Source: Tragulus kanchil (taxonomy: Eukaryota; Chordata; Mammalia; Artiodactyla; Tragulidae). From it: DNA of 64,000 bases. A program made the position numbers and the translations under genes. Under the pieces are notes generated by a model. That model ran no database searches and was not told the DNA's origin. It saw only the letters and a program-made list of their open reading frames with translations. The DNA is taken from the NCBI GenBank assembly GCA_022376925.1, contig JAIOJX010000004.1:127807123-127871122 (forward strand). The letters run 5' to 3'. This document shows positions 10,373 to 22,682 of this stretch, one piece after another; within the stretch, counting starts at the first letter, position 1; each line of letters opens with the position of its first letter.

Positions 10373-11443
10373 TCCTGAGTGGATGTGACCTCAAAAGTAA
10401 AATATAATCCAACATGACTGGAATTTTCCATGGCTGCCTGATGGAGAAGCCTGTTATTCAGTGTTGAGCAGAGGCCTGCTGTTCTGTGTGGCAATGCCCT
10501 TCATTAGCACTCGACTCTTCACAAAATGACACACAGAGTCCCTTTGAGGGGAGGAAAGAATGGAGATGGGATTGATCATAGAGAGGAACAAGGAGGAAGA
10601 GAATCATGGCGTCAGGAGACAAGACAGAGAGAGGAAAGGTTTAGAGGGAGCAAGGAAAGGGATCCAAAGACACGTAGGCCCCCCTAGGAATGTGCACATA
10701 CATTGGGTGAACAGCAGGCTTAATGGAATTTAAAACATATGAAAGGACAGAAAAATCCTGCAGTCTGAGGGACTGGGACACTCAGGAGGCTGACATGTAG
10801 GTTATTCAAGGTAAAACAAGAGGCTGAGGAGAAAGGTGGTGCCAAGTATGATTTCCCCAGAGAAATACAGAGTAATAAAAGGGAGACTCCTTAATCTATG
10901 GAAATTTTGAGGAAAGGAAGAGAGGTGAGGTAGAGTAGGAGTTAGAAGACCCTTACTTAAGCCCTGGCAGGTGTTAGAAGACACAACTCCACCTTAGATG
11001 TTCCTGGGGTTCTGCATATGTCTTAACAGGGGTCCTCATTTCTGAGGAAAATCAGAACTAGGAGGATTTTCAGAATCTTGCTATCTGGTCCGCTGCAGGG
11101 AGAGAGGCTGATAGGAGTGATCAAGGAAGTGACCTGGGCCCAGGACTTTGAGAAGCTCCTCAGGGGGGTTAACATGCAGCTTGGGATGGGAACCACTGTC
11201 CCTTTGGAGAGCCCCCAGGGACACTAGAGGACTGGCGGTTCTACAGAGATGGATTTGGTTGGAATTTAAGTTTGTGTGACGGTGAGCACACTGATTAGGT
11301 GAGCATTAAGAAGTTAGTATTGGGAATTTCAGGTGAAAATAGGTACCGGTAGAACGATTGTGACTTTCCTTGCATAAAAGCCTGGCAGAAACTTTCCTGG
11401 AGAGAAAATCTGCAGACAGTGCACCTCAGTTGCCAGAAGAGAG
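10373..11443. other. Unique DNA, no gene seen
   Basis: Mixed-composition sequence, purine-rich at 10540-10660. Short frames only. No repeat family recognised. Confidence 0.6.
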
Positions 11444-13711
11444 TCCCCAGCATCCAGGTGAAGGTGGCTGAGCACAACGTGACTGCCTCAGAGACCTGGG
11501 GAGGCTCCAGCCCTCCTCAAATACCCCTGCTAGTATTGGGAGTAAATCTCAACAGCTTTAAAATTCACAGGAAGGAGGTTTAGCAGTTATCTGGTCGAAC
11601 CTGTGATGTTACCGAATTTTTAAAAAATACCAAAATCGAGAAGTGAAGTGTCTGGCCTAGAAAACAAGAGTAGAGTGAGGTCTTGGAACAACCAGACCAT
11701 TGCTTTTTCTCTTAAACCTCCTTGCCGTTCCAATGCAATGGTTAATATGTGAGGGCTTCCTGGGTGGTGCTAGTGGTAAAGAACCCAGCAGTCATTGCAG
11801 GAGACAAGAGACACGGCGGTTTGATCCTGGGGTCTGGAAGATCCCCTGGAGGAGGGCATGGCAACCCACTCCAGTATTCTTTCCTGGAGAATCCCATGGA
11901 CAGGGGAGCCTGGGGGGCTACAAATCCATGGGGTTGCAGAGTTGGACATGCCTGAAATGACTTAGTACACACGCACACGCATCCCCTCAGGAGTAGTAAT
12001 TGGGCTTAAATTCATACTCAGGTGTACATGACTAGTATAGAAGTCTTCTCTTCTTAGTAGGTTATAATTGGGTGTGATGCATAAACCTTAGAGACCTGAA
12101 CACTGGAAGAGAGAGCAAAGGGGCAGGACTGATGGAGAAAGTCAAAGAAAGGGGCCTGGGAGGGAGGACGAGGGCGGAGAGAGCCACTTTCACAGCTTAG
12201 ACTAGAAGGGAGCTCCAGAGTCAAGTATGACTTAGACCTCTGGCTCCCCTCAGCGCTGCCCTGCCCCAGGACTCTGGAAGAGGGAGAAGGATGCCTTTAT
12301 GTCGAACATGTTTCCGAGCAAACACCTTTTAAGTTAACATGTGCCAAAACCACCCACCTACCCAGAGCTCAGAGGAAGCCCCTAGAGGCTGGCCCTGAGC
12401 GACTCCATCCCATTACCAAGAACCCCTGGCAGTCAGGCTATTTCTGCTTCATCCAAAAGGTTTTCAGTTACCTTCAGAGTCAACAGGAAATTAATCAGCA
12501 AGTAGAAAATTGAAAGAAGATCCGCATCTCACTGTAGGAGTCATTAAAATAAAAGCAGATTTGGCAAAACAGCAAGTTCCCCAGCATCCAGGTGAAGGTG
12601 GCTGAGCACAACGTGACTGCCTCAGAGACCTGGGGAGGCTCCAGCCCTCCTCAAATACCCCTGCTAGTATTGGGAGTAAATCTCAACAGCTTTAAAATTC
12701 ACAGGAAGGAGGTTTAGCAGTTATCTGGTCGAACCTGTGATGTTACCGAATTTTTAAAAAATACCAAAATCGAGAAGTGAAGTGTCTGGCCTAGAAAACA
12801 AGAGTAGAGTGAGGTCTTGGAACAACCAGACCATTGCTTTTTCTCTTAAACCTCCTTGCCGTTCCAATGCAATGGTTAATATGTGAGGGCTTCCTGGGTG
12901 GTGCTAGTGGTAAAGAACCCAGCAGTCATTGCAGGAGACAAGAGACACGGCGGTTTGATCCTGGGGTCTGGAAGATCCCCTGGAGGAGGGCATGGCAACC
13001 CACTCCAGTATTCTTTCCTGGAGAATCCCATGGACAGGGGAGCCTGGGGGGCTACAAATCCATGGGGTTGCAGAGTTGGACATGCCTGAAATGACTTAGT
13101 ACACACGCACACGCATCCCCTCAGGAGTAGTAATTGGGCTTAAATTCATACTCAGGTGTACATGACTAGTATAGAAGTCTTCTCTTCTTAGTAGGTTATA
13201 ATTGGGTGTGATGCATAAACCTTAGAGACCTGAACACTGGAAGAGAGAGCAAAGGGGCAGGACTGATGGAGAAAGTCAAAGAAAGGGGCCTGGGAGGGAG
13301 GACGAGGGCGGAGAGAGCCACTTTCACAGCTTAGACTAGAAGGGAGCTCCAGAGTCAAGTATGACTTAGACCTCTGGCTCCCCTCAGCGCTGCCCTGCCC
13401 CAGGACTCTGGAAGAGGGAGAAGGATGCCTTTATGTCGAACATGTTTCCGAGCAAACACCTTTTAAGTTAACATGTGCCAAAACCACCCACCTACCCAGA
13501 GCTCAGAGGAAGCCCCTAGAGGCTGGCCCTGAGCGACTCCATCCCATTACCAAGAACCCCTGGCAGTCAGGCTATTTCTGCTTCATCCAAAAGGTTTTCA
13601 GTTACCTTCAGAGTCAACAGGAAATTAATCAGCAAGTAGAAAATTGAAAGAAGATCCGCATCTCACTGTAGGAGTCATTAAAATAAAAGCAGATTTGGCA
13701 AAACAGCAAGT
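11444..13711 (+). repeat. Direct duplication 5 (11444-12577 / 12578-13711, unit 1134 bp)
   Basis: Both copies contain the same Bov-tA SINE with the same flanks. The second copy ends at a T run at 13711, and the first copy is cut exactly there. Confidence 0.95.
11752..11982 (+). mobile_element. Bov-tA SINE
   Basis: Full Bov-tA order: GGGCTTCCTGGGTGGTGCTA (tRNA-like head), GGTTTGATCCTGG (B-box), GGCAACCCACTCCAGTATTC, GGAGAATCCCATGGACAGG, GGGTTGCAGAGTTGGACATG, then an ACAC-rich end. The family is ruminant-specific, which anchors the taxonomy. Copy at 12886-13116. Frames translated here (both strands) are SINE artefacts. Confidence 0.95.
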
Positions 13712-15242
13712 TTTTTTTTTTAATCTCTCTTCTACTTTCTTAATAAGTTGAAAATTCCAAAATTAAAACCCTAAGGAACACAGGCTCCTTGGAGAATGGG
13801 GTACACACTGTCCTAGGACCTGCGCCCTCTGCTGAGGACGGCCAGCTCAATGGACATCCAAATAGCTCTCGCCTCGTGCTTGCAGAAAGCCCCTGGAAGT
13901 CTGACCACGCGGCGACACGGTCGGTTTAAAACTTCCTGGACACATCTCAGGCCATATCGCTGTCCTGTATTGTTTGACTTGCCTCTCCTCTGTAAGCTCT
14001 TGTGAGAAAAGAGCTTTTTATTTTTCTTGTTTTGGAATGGATTTATTTATTATTGTAAGTCTGGGTGGAGAATGTACTTCCTTGCTTATCACTCTGTTAT
14101 GTAGACATATTAAATAACAATAATAATACCTGGATGCGAGAGAGATCATAAAACTCTACCTATCATGTAACCTTTGTTTTGCCATCTGAGTATCTGGGGA
14201 AGCAGCTTCTGTCTGTCTTCCTTATGGAAACGGAAAGCCCGGACCCTAAATCTGAGAACTGACATATGGAAGTCTGGCAAGAAAAATGTTTTCTTCACTT
14301 CCACAAGCTTCTGACCTATTGATCTTTAGAAGTTCCCCTGTTCCCCCTGCCCCAGAGTGGTTGTGAAGAGAATGGATATGGAGTCAAATGGGTTTTATGT
14401 AGAGTCTTGGGGCTGGAAATCCCAGAAACCACCTCCAGTTGGCAAGAGCAAAGCATGGCATTTATGGAAGAGCCACTGGGGTTTCTCATAGAACCTGATC
14501 AGGAAACCCAGGAATGCTCTTTTGCTCTCTCTCTGCCTCTCTTGTTAGTTTCCTGGCCCCTACTTAAGGTGAGTTTCATCGAAGTAAGAATTTGATTTGG
14601 TTTGTCTCTGGCGGGGTGCAGGTGCCTAGAACAGTGCCTGGCCTAAAGTAGTTGCTCAGTGGGCACTTATTACCGTAAATCTCTGCAGAGCATCTCCCTG
14701 TGTTCTTCTTTGGGTGTGTCGGAAGTGACGCCTCAGGACCCACAGCTTCATCTTTGAAATCCCGGGCTGGTGTCAAACATCTATTCCGGGTTGGTCAGCT
14801 CCAGCCAGGGGATGGGATTTCCTAGCAAGTGGGACTGAGGCAGAGCTGCTTTTGCATGAGAGAGTCTCTTTAGAGTAATGCAGACACCTTCATACATGTT
14901 TACAGTTGGTGGCTGTCAGGCAGCCTGTGGGAAGTCCCACATTGGACTCTCTTTTGGTGAATAGCCAATCAGAGGGGACTCCATCTGCTCTCATAATGTG
15001 AACTCTTCCTACAGCTTTGTTGCTATGTTGTCAGCTAGTCTCTCTTTGCGTATTTCCAAGGCCAGAGATGGCACCATTTTTCAAGAGTTGTTCTCTCCAG
15101 GGTTTAACAGATGTAATGATTAAGAGAGTCACCCATATATCTATGTGGTCCAGCCTCCATTGGTTCCAGCTTTGCCTTTTGGGGCCAGAGAGGGCAAATT
15201 TCTTTTTCATTTAAAACCCTGAAAGAAATTACTTGCAGAGAA
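13712..15242. other. Unique DNA, no gene seen
   Basis: A weak MIR-like end (AGAACAGTGCCTGGCC) is at about 14630. A CCAAT box string lies near 14966 without other promoter signs. Frames of 60-66 codons at 14407-14776 look random. Confidence 0.6.
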
Positions 15243-15257
15243 TAGTCATGTCATTTT

Positions 15258-15561
15258 TGGGGCGGGGGAGGGGGGCGGGTTGGGGAGGGAGAGGGGCGAG
15301 TGGGCTACTTCTATTGGTCTTTCATTTATCTGTTTTTCATCCATCTTTGTTCTTTGGCCCCTGTGGGCCTCCCATCACAGTGGCTTCTGTTGTCGCAGAG
15401 CACCAGTTCTGGGCACATGCGCTCCAGAGCTCCGGCTCGGTAATTGGACACATCGGTCCAGCCGCTCCGCAGCACATGGGATCTTCCCAGGCCAGGGATC
15501 GAACCGGAGCTCCTTGCACTGCAAGGTGGTGTCCTTACCCACTGGACCACCAGGGAAGCCC
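15258..15561 (-). mobile_element. CHR-like SINE with 15-bp target-site duplication (locus 2)
   Basis: TAGTCATGTCATTTT occurs at 15243-15257 and again at 15562-15576, defining the element exactly. The minus-strand head is GGGCTTCCCTGGTGGTCCAG with a B-box-like GGTTCGATCC (plus-strand GGGATCGAACC near 15497). The body has CTCCAGAGCTCCGG and GTCCAGCCGCTCCGC on the plus strand. The 3' part includes a C-rich module (G-rich at 15258-15300 on the plus strand). Perfect duplications indicate a fairly young insertion. Confidence 0.93.
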
Positions 15562-16127
15562 TAGTCATGTCATTTTGAAGTCTTTTCCTTGGAGTGACGA
15601 ATACGTGCTGTCTGTGCCGTCATTATGCTGTGTCTAGGATTGCTTTTATGTGATTCCTGAACATGATCAAATCAGTGAGTCAATTGTGAATGGGAGACAG
15701 GCCTCTCAGACACAGGACTGCCTGATCTTGGTCCCTTACTGGTAGATTTCATGTGTCTTTTCAGCTACCCTTTATAGATAAAACAGTTTTCATCAGTGGT
15801 GACCCCTCCTGCTTCAAGGAACATGTTACCTGCTAGGAGGAGATGGCTGAAGGAGCTGAACTTTGTCACCTGGTTAGTCTGGAGCAGTGACGATCTAACC
15901 GGTAACCTGGAGCTGTTCCCAAGCTAACGATCTCTTTTACTAAATGTGTCAGCCCTTTGTATCTTCTTTTTTTCTAGGTTAAATGGACGCATCCTCACTC
16001 TCTTCTTCCCTCTTTCTCTCTTCCTCTCTCTTTTTGGACTTAATTCGTATCATGTAAGCAGCATTTGGAGAACACCAACTACTGGGGAAGCATTGTACAA
16101 TTTGTTGGAATAACAGATAAAGGATTC

Positions 16128-18345
16128 AATTTCTAGCCTTACCACATTCACAGTGCTGCACATATAGTAGGCGGAGTAACCAGATGATTTTAACCCAGCA
16201 TCAGAGCTGTGATGAAGGCAGAGATAAGAGCTGTCAGCAGCCTGCTGGAGGGGAGGCGCCCAACCGGAGGTGGGAAGGGGTGTGGAGAGCACGCGCTCTG
16301 GGAACTGCCTGGCAGAGGCGGGGCCTGAGATGAGGCCCCAAGGAGCAGAGGTCAGCCAGATGAAGAAGGATGCTGAGGGCGGAGGTGGTAGACCAGGCAG
16401 AGGTCTTGCGTGTGCGAAGCTGTGGAGAAGTTAGCATTGTGTTTTGTCCAGAGGATGGCTGGAGGGACGAATGAATGAAAGCCAGAGGAGCAAGACAGAC
16501 AGGGGAAGTAGAACAGGCATGGGCCGTAAAGTTGGTTATTGCTCCATAGCAAACCACCTCAAAACCCAGTGACTGAAGACAGTAAGCTTTTATGACCACT
16601 CACAAGTCAACAGATCAGCTGAGCAGTTCTGCTAAAGTGGCCCAGGCCCGTTCCGTCCTGACCGGGCTTGCTCATGAGTCAGCGCTCAGCTGGCAGACTG
16701 GTCCTGGATGGCCTCGCTCGCAGGCTGGCAGTTTGCTGGCTGTCAGCTGGGTGGCCAGGTGATGTGCTTCTCATCAAACAGCGGGCTAGCCTGAGCTTGT
16801 GCACTCCGTGGTGACAGAAAGAAAGGGGAACACACACGGCCACGTAAAACCTAGGTTTGCAACTGACATGCCATCACTTCTGTGCCATGGTATTGGCCAG
16901 AGAAAGTCACGAGACCACTGCGTTCAGGCAGAGACGTCTCCTGATGGGAGACGCTGCAAGGGCTTGATGCAAAGGATGTAAACATAGGAAGGCGGAATGA
17001 TTGCAACCATTTTGCAGCCAGTTCAGCACAAGTAGCATTAGGATTTCTCTAGAAAAGATGGGGAACCGTCAAAGGATATATTATTACTAAACTTTTATTA
17101 ATATGCATTAGTTTAGTAATTGCATGTTATAAAATTATATTGAATATTTTATTATTGGGAATCCTTCAAAGAATTTTTATTATTAACATTAAAGCACTTT
17201 TATTATTATATGCTTTTATTAATTTCTAGCCTTACCACATTCACAGTGCTGCACATATAAGTAGGCGGAGTAACCAGATGATTTTAACCCAGCATCAGAG
17301 CTGTGATGAAGGCAGAGATAAGAGCTGTCAGCAGCCTGCTGGAGGGGAGGCGCCCAACCGGAGGTGGGAAGGGGTGTGGAGAGCACGCGCTCTGGGAACT
17401 GCCTGGCAGAGGCGGGGCCTGAGATGAGGCCCCAAGGAGCAGAGGTCAGCCAGATGAAGAAGGATGCTGAGGGCGGAGGTGGTAGACCAGGCAGAGGTCT
17501 TGCGTGTGCGAAGCTGTGGAGAAGTTAGCATCGTGTTTTGTCCAGAGGATGGCTGGAGGGACGAATGAATGAAAGCCAGAGGAGCAAGACAGACAGGGGA
17601 AGTAGAACAGGCATGGGCCGTAAAGTTGGTTATTGCTCCATAGCAAACCACCTCAAAACCCAGTGACTGAAGACAGTAAGCTTTTATGACCACTCACAAG
17701 TCAACAGATCAGCTGAGCAGTTCTGCTAAAGTGGCCCAGGCCCGTTCCGTCCTGACCGGGCTTGCTCATGAGTCAGCGCTCAGCTGGCAGACTGGTCCTG
17801 GATGGCCTCGCTCGCAGGCTGGCAGTTTGCTGGCTGTCAGCTGGGTGGCCAGGTGATGTGCTTCTCATCAAACAGCGGGCTAGCCTGAGCTTGTGCACTC
17901 CGTGGTGACAGAAAGAAAGGGGAACACACACGGCCACGTAAAACCTAGGTTTGCAACTGACATGCCATCACTTCTGTGCCATGGTATTGGCCAGAGAAAG
18001 TCACGAGACCACTGCGTTCAGGCAGAGACGTCTCCTGATGGGAGACGCTGCAAGGGCTTGATGCAAAGGATGTAAACATAGGAAGGCGGGAATGATTGCA
18101 ACCATTTTTGCAGCCAGTTCAGCACAAGTAGCATTAGGATTTCTCTAGAAAAAGATGGGGAACCGTCAAAAGGATATATTATTACTAAACTTTTTATTAA
18201 TATGCATTAGTTTAGTAATTGCATGTTATAAAATTATATTGAATATTTTATTATTGAATTTTTATTATATTGTATTTGTTATTATTCATTTCTTATATTA
18301 ACATTTTAAAAGATAATTTTCATATATACTTGTAACATTAAAGCA
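16128..18345 (+). repeat. Direct duplication 6 (16128-17220 / 17221-18345, unit about 1094 bp)
   Basis: It covers an old interspersed repeat and AT-rich DNA. The first copy shows progressive loss of single bases in homopolymers from about 17000 (GGCGGAA versus GGCGGGAA, CATTTTGC versus CATTTTTGC) and is scrambled at 17155-17220. Interior difference T16438/C17532. Confidence 0.95.
16530..17010. repeat. Old mammalian interspersed repeat, family unresolved
   Basis: GCAAACCACCTCAAAACCCA, CAGATCAGCTGAGCAGTTCT, AGTCAGCGCTCAGCTGGCAG and TATTGGCCAGAGAAAGTCAC resemble a widespread old mammalian repeat of LTR type. I cannot name the subfamily. Copy at 17624-18105. Reading frames over it on either strand show no conserved protein. 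Confidence 0.55.
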
Positions 18346-18664
18346 CATTTTTCCTTAAAAATCAGGTATCAGATAAGGCTGAAGTCTCCTGCCAGCCACA
18401 TCTTTGTGTGGTAGGATGGTATGGATGATGTTTCTCTGGACAGCACTCTCCAGGTCCCCCTCCAGGTTGATATGGACCATTCCCTTGCATCCTTTGCCTC
18501 TGACTGTTCAGCTAATTAGAAGCCACACCTGTCCCCCTAGACCAATCTCTGCTTCTTCACAAGAATTTCATAAGGACATTGTTAACTGCTTCATGACATC
18601 TAGATCCACTATGTCTACAACACTCCTTACTGGTTCTTGGTCTAATTAACCTGTCAGAAAAGAG

Positions 18665-19235
18665 CATGAGGTAGGTCTAGACCAGCTCCCATCTGCCTTT
18701 CTCCCTTGGTAACCATAGTTTGTTTTCTAAGTCTGTCCATCTGTTTCTGTTTTGTAGACAATTCTCTTAGGCCAGTGAGCCTCAGTCTTCCTACTTTGAC
18801 ATGGGAAAAATATCAAGTCCATTTGTATCACTTTTTAGATTCCACATGTAAGTGATATCATATGATAATTTGTCTTTATCTGACTTATTTTACTTAATAT
18901 GATAGTCTCTAGGTCCATCCATGTTGCTGCAAATGACATATTTCATTCTTTTTAATGGCTAAATAATATTCCATTATATATATATATAATATTCATTTTC
19001 TTTATCCATCCTCTGTTGACAGTTTGTCCATGTTCTGACCATCGTAAAAATTTCTGCAATGAACACTGAGGTGGATATATCTTTTCAAAGTAGAGTTTTC
19101 TCCAGATATATGCCCAAGAGTGGGATGACTGGATGATATGGTGACTGTTTTTAGTTTTTTAAGAAATGTCCATACTGTTCCCCATAATCAGCATACCTAG
19201 TTGCCTTCCCACCAACAGTGTAGCAAGGTTCTTTT
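18665..19235 (-). mobile_element. L1 3' UTR fragment
   Basis: The plus strand has CTCTAGGTCCATCCATGTTG, AATGGCTAAATAATATTCCA, TTTATCCATCCTCTGTTGAC and CTTCCCACCAACAGTGTAGC, the familiar reverse L1 3'-UTR series, with a short TA run at about 18975-18990. Copy at 19793-20363. Confidence 0.9.
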
Positions 19236-19254
19236 TTTAGGGGAGGACTACTTA

Positions 19255-19345
19255 TACACAGTTTTAAAGATAAGAAATGAAGACAGAGGGCAGTTATGCA
19301 AATTATCTAAGACCACACAGCTGCCAAGAGTCAGAGCTAGGATGT
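19255..19345 (-). repeat. MIR fragment
   Basis: AAAGATAAGAAATGAAGACA, GTTATGCAAATTATCTAAGA and CCACACAGCTGCCAAGAGTC follow the MIR core. Copy at 20383-20473. Confidence 0.65.
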
Positions 19346-20716
19346 TCCCCTGCCCTTCAGTTCTATCTGATTCCATCACCAAGGGTTTATCCATTATGTG
19401 ATGATGACTCTTTCCATCTTTTAATGGATATTCTTTTAAAATCTGGGTCATCGGAGAGCACCATGGGCAGCCTTATAACTTCTGTGGCCATCCCTCCTGC
19501 CCTGGGCCACCTGTGCTGGGTGGAACTGAGGTCTGACTGTCTTCATGGGAGCCTCTGACCTTCTATGTTCTCTGAACTCAAGATTCCCTCCAGGTTGATA
19601 TGGACCATTCCCTTGCATCCTTTGCCTCTGACTGTTCAGCTAATTAGAAGCCACACCTGTCCCCCTAGACCAATCTCTGCTTCTTCACAAGAATTTCATA
19701 AGGACATTGTTAACTGCTTCATGACATCTAGATCCACTATGTCTACAACACTCCTTACTGGTTCTTGGTCTAATTAACCTGTCAGAAAAGAGCATGAGGT
19801 AGGTCTAGACCAGCTCCCATCTGCCTTTCTCCCTTGGTAACCATAGTTTGTTTTCTAAGTCTGTCCATCTGTTTCTGTTTTGTAGACAATTCTCTTAGGC
19901 CAGTGAGCCTCAGTCTTCCTACTTTGACATGGGAAAAATATCAAGTCCATTTGTATCACTTTTTAGATTCCACATGTAAGTGATATCATATGATAATTTG
20001 TCTTTATCTGACTTATTTTACTTAATATGATAGTCTCTAGGTCCATCCATGTTGCTGCAAATGACATATTTCATTCTTTTTAATGGCTAAATAATATTCC
20101 ATTATATATATATATAATATTCATTTTCTTTATCCATCCTCTGTTGACAGTTTGTCCATGTTCTGACCATCGTAAAAATTTCTGCAATGAACACTGAGGT
20201 GGATATATCTTTTCAAAGTAGAGTTTTCTCCAGATATATGCCCAAGAGTGGGATGACTGGATGATATGGTGACTGTTTTTAGTTTTTTAAGAAATGTCCA
20301 TACTGTTCCCCATAATCAGCATACCTAGTTGCCTTCCCACCAACAGTGTAGCAAGGTTCTTTTTTTAGGGGAGGACTACTTATACACAGTTTTAAAGATA
20401 AGAAATGAAGACAGAGGGCAGTTATGCAAATTATCTAAGACCACACAGCTGCCAAGAGTCAGAGCTAGGATGTTCCCCCCTGCCCTTCAGTTCTATCTGA
20501 TTCCATCACCAAGGGTTTATCCATTATGTGATGATGACTCTTTCCATCTTTTAATGGATATTCTTTTAAAATCTGGGTCATCGGAGAGCACCATGGGCAG
20601 CCTTATAACTTCTGTGGCCATCCCTCCTGCCCTGGGCCACCTGTGCTGGGTGGAACTGAGGTCTGACTGTCTTCATGGGAGCCTCTGACCTTCTATGTGT
20701 TCTCTGAACTCAAGAG

Positions 20717-21647
20717 AATTCACTCCCTTATGTTGTGGTCCATATTGGACTGAGCTTTTACTGTTCCTCCCTGCTTTCCCCAGAGTTTAAAGTTTGCTCT
20801 TTTCTGCCTTGTTTCCCTTTTCTTCTTAGCTAATTTTGATCAATGGATCAAAGTTTGAAGCAGGATCATGGTGCTCCTTATCACTTTTTCTACCTTCTGG
20901 GGGATGAAGAACTCCATAAGCCACATGAAGAACTGTCTACGCTTGTTGTTGACCTTACCCCTGCCTTGCCACATAGTAAAATGCTCTGAGTCCTGCATTA
21001 GTTACTTTGGGTTTTGTTTGTTTGCTCATTGTTAACCACGACTGAACTTTAAGTCTGGGAATAGTTTCCAAGTTTCTGGAAATAGTAAGTGGTTCCTTGT
21101 CTCTCTGCTGTTGGTATAGGTTAATTTCAAGGAGAAATTCAACCTCAAAACCCCTTTGATTCCTTTCTTTCACTTGCTTCTCTCCTCCCCTATATTAAAT
21201 TAATGAGTGTTCTCTCTTCAAACTGTCTCTTTCCTTTTACTGTCATAACTACTTTTGCCACAATAAAGAAAACAAATTAAGACTTTCAAAACACATCCCA
21301 CTGTGTGGCAGTAATTCCTAAATTGGCCCAGTCGCCATGCAGATTTCCTCATTGGTATCCACCTGACCCTGAACGGTTAACCTAAACTGGTCACACTTAC
21401 TACATTCCCCATTCTGGCGGCTGTTTCAGGAAGGGGCTGGGGCCTGATTCCGTTCCAAGTGCGAGGGAACGTCTAGTAAGGGCCTTCTATGAAAGGTTTC
21501 CTTGATCTTAAAGGTGAGAAGAGTTGGTTTCTTTGTCTCTTCTGGATATTCAGCATCTTGATGTGAGAACAGAATGTCCAGCAACCATTCATAGATAGTT
21601 TCCATAATGTGCAATTTCAGCTGTCCACATTAAAAAAATGCAAAGCA
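20717..21647. other. Unique DNA, no gene seen
   Basis: No recognised repeat. Frames at 20955-21173 and 21426-21614 (minus) are short and unconserved in appearance. It lies between two duplication pairs. Confidence 0.6.
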
Positions 21648-21879
21648 TCTCCACAAGTACACCAGTTCCTCTGCCTGTAGACTTCACACTTTCCATCTTA
21701 CTCTCGACAGATTACCCACCCTAAAATACAAAAGCCTTTATGACTTCAGCCCTCTCTTCAGGTTACCGTCCATGGAGGGAATTGAGAATTAAAGACCAGG
21801 GTCCAAGATGGTAAGAATCCATACAATTGTGTAACTTTGTTATTTCACAAGATTGCTATTTTTTTATATTATTCCATGT

Positions 21880-22020
21880 TTCGGCATTTTGATTAATTCA
21901 ACAAGTATTTATTGAGTATCGATGATCAGATGCTATGCTATACCCTGGAGGTGCAAAAAGCAAATGAGTAAGAGTTAATTTCTGCCATCAGGGAATTTAC
22001 AGTCTAGTAGGGGGGATTGG
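21880..22020 (+). repeat. Old interspersed repeat (TTTATTGAG ... CTTACAGTCTAG type)
   Basis: TCAACAAGTATTTATTGAGT, GCTATGCTATACCCTGGAGG and GGGAATTTACAGTCTAGTAG match a common mammalian repeat with these landmarks, probably a LINE 3' end. Copy at 23008-23148. A related piece flanks the L1 at 59638-59952. Confidence 0.55.
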
Positions 22021-22523
22021 CAGGCACTCCTGTGGTCCACTCAGTAAATGACCCTCATTCTCTCTTCTTAACAGGATCCCCGCTTTGTTCAGACAGCAAT
22101 ATATCTGGCCAGAGAGGAATGACTGGTAATTTGTCTAGGGGTGAACATGTGAATGAGATTAAGGGGAAGTCTGCTGAGGATTTAGGGAAGAATTATCTTC
22201 CCAGTGAAAGACATGAGCCAGTCACCTATTTCCTTAGTTCTTACGGTCCTGTTACTGAAGCCCATGCTGTGAGGGCAGGGGAAGCCATCTTGAAATGGAA
22301 GGAAAGGCCTGTTGAAACAGAGATGCACGAGGTGGAGTCACACTGTGTTGTAACATCATTGAACTGTTGATCCACCTTTGGAACTGTCCTTGTCTAGACT
22401 TAATTTTCTATAGCATAATCAAGTGTCTTTCTTGTTTAAGCCAGTATTAGTTGGATTTTATAACTAAGACAAGGGGGAAGGCCATGCAAAGAAGTATTTA
22501 AAATACAGTATAGTATATGTGAA

Positions 22524-22682
22524 GGCTTCCCTGGTGGCTCAGTGGTGAAGGATCCACCTGTAATTCAGGAGGCATGGGTTTGATCCCTGGATCAGTGGGC
22601 GTGGAAGCCCACTGCAGTTTTCTTGCCTGGAGAATCCCATGGACAGAGGGCTTAGATCACAATGAGTTGGACACGACTCATC
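22524..22682 (+). mobile_element. Bov-tA SINE, internally shortened
   Basis: GGCTTCCCTGGTGGCTCAGT, GGTTTGATCCCTGG, TTGCCTGGAGAATCCCATGG, GAGTTGGACACGACT in order. Three copies result from overlapping duplications 8 and 9: here, 23652-23810 and about 24748-24906. Confidence 0.94.

Larger units (their letters stand above)
18458..20716 (+). repeat. Direct duplication 7 (18458-19585 / 19586-20716, unit 1128 bp)
   Basis: It covers an L1 3' UTR and a MIR remnant. Near the end of the first copy two bases are lost twice (GTTCCCCTG versus GTTCCCCCCTG; CTATGTTC versus CTATGTGTTC). Confidence 0.95.

Noticed and set aside
15470..15561. tRNA gene from A- and B-box-like strings
   Set aside because: The boxes belong to the tRNA-derived heads of CHR and Bov-tA SINEs; no cloverleaf with a 3' acceptor stem is present.
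22017..22370. 117-codon frame, present twice unchanged
   Set aside because: Identity is due to duplication 8 and not selection. It starts within an old repeat, and no domain was recognised.
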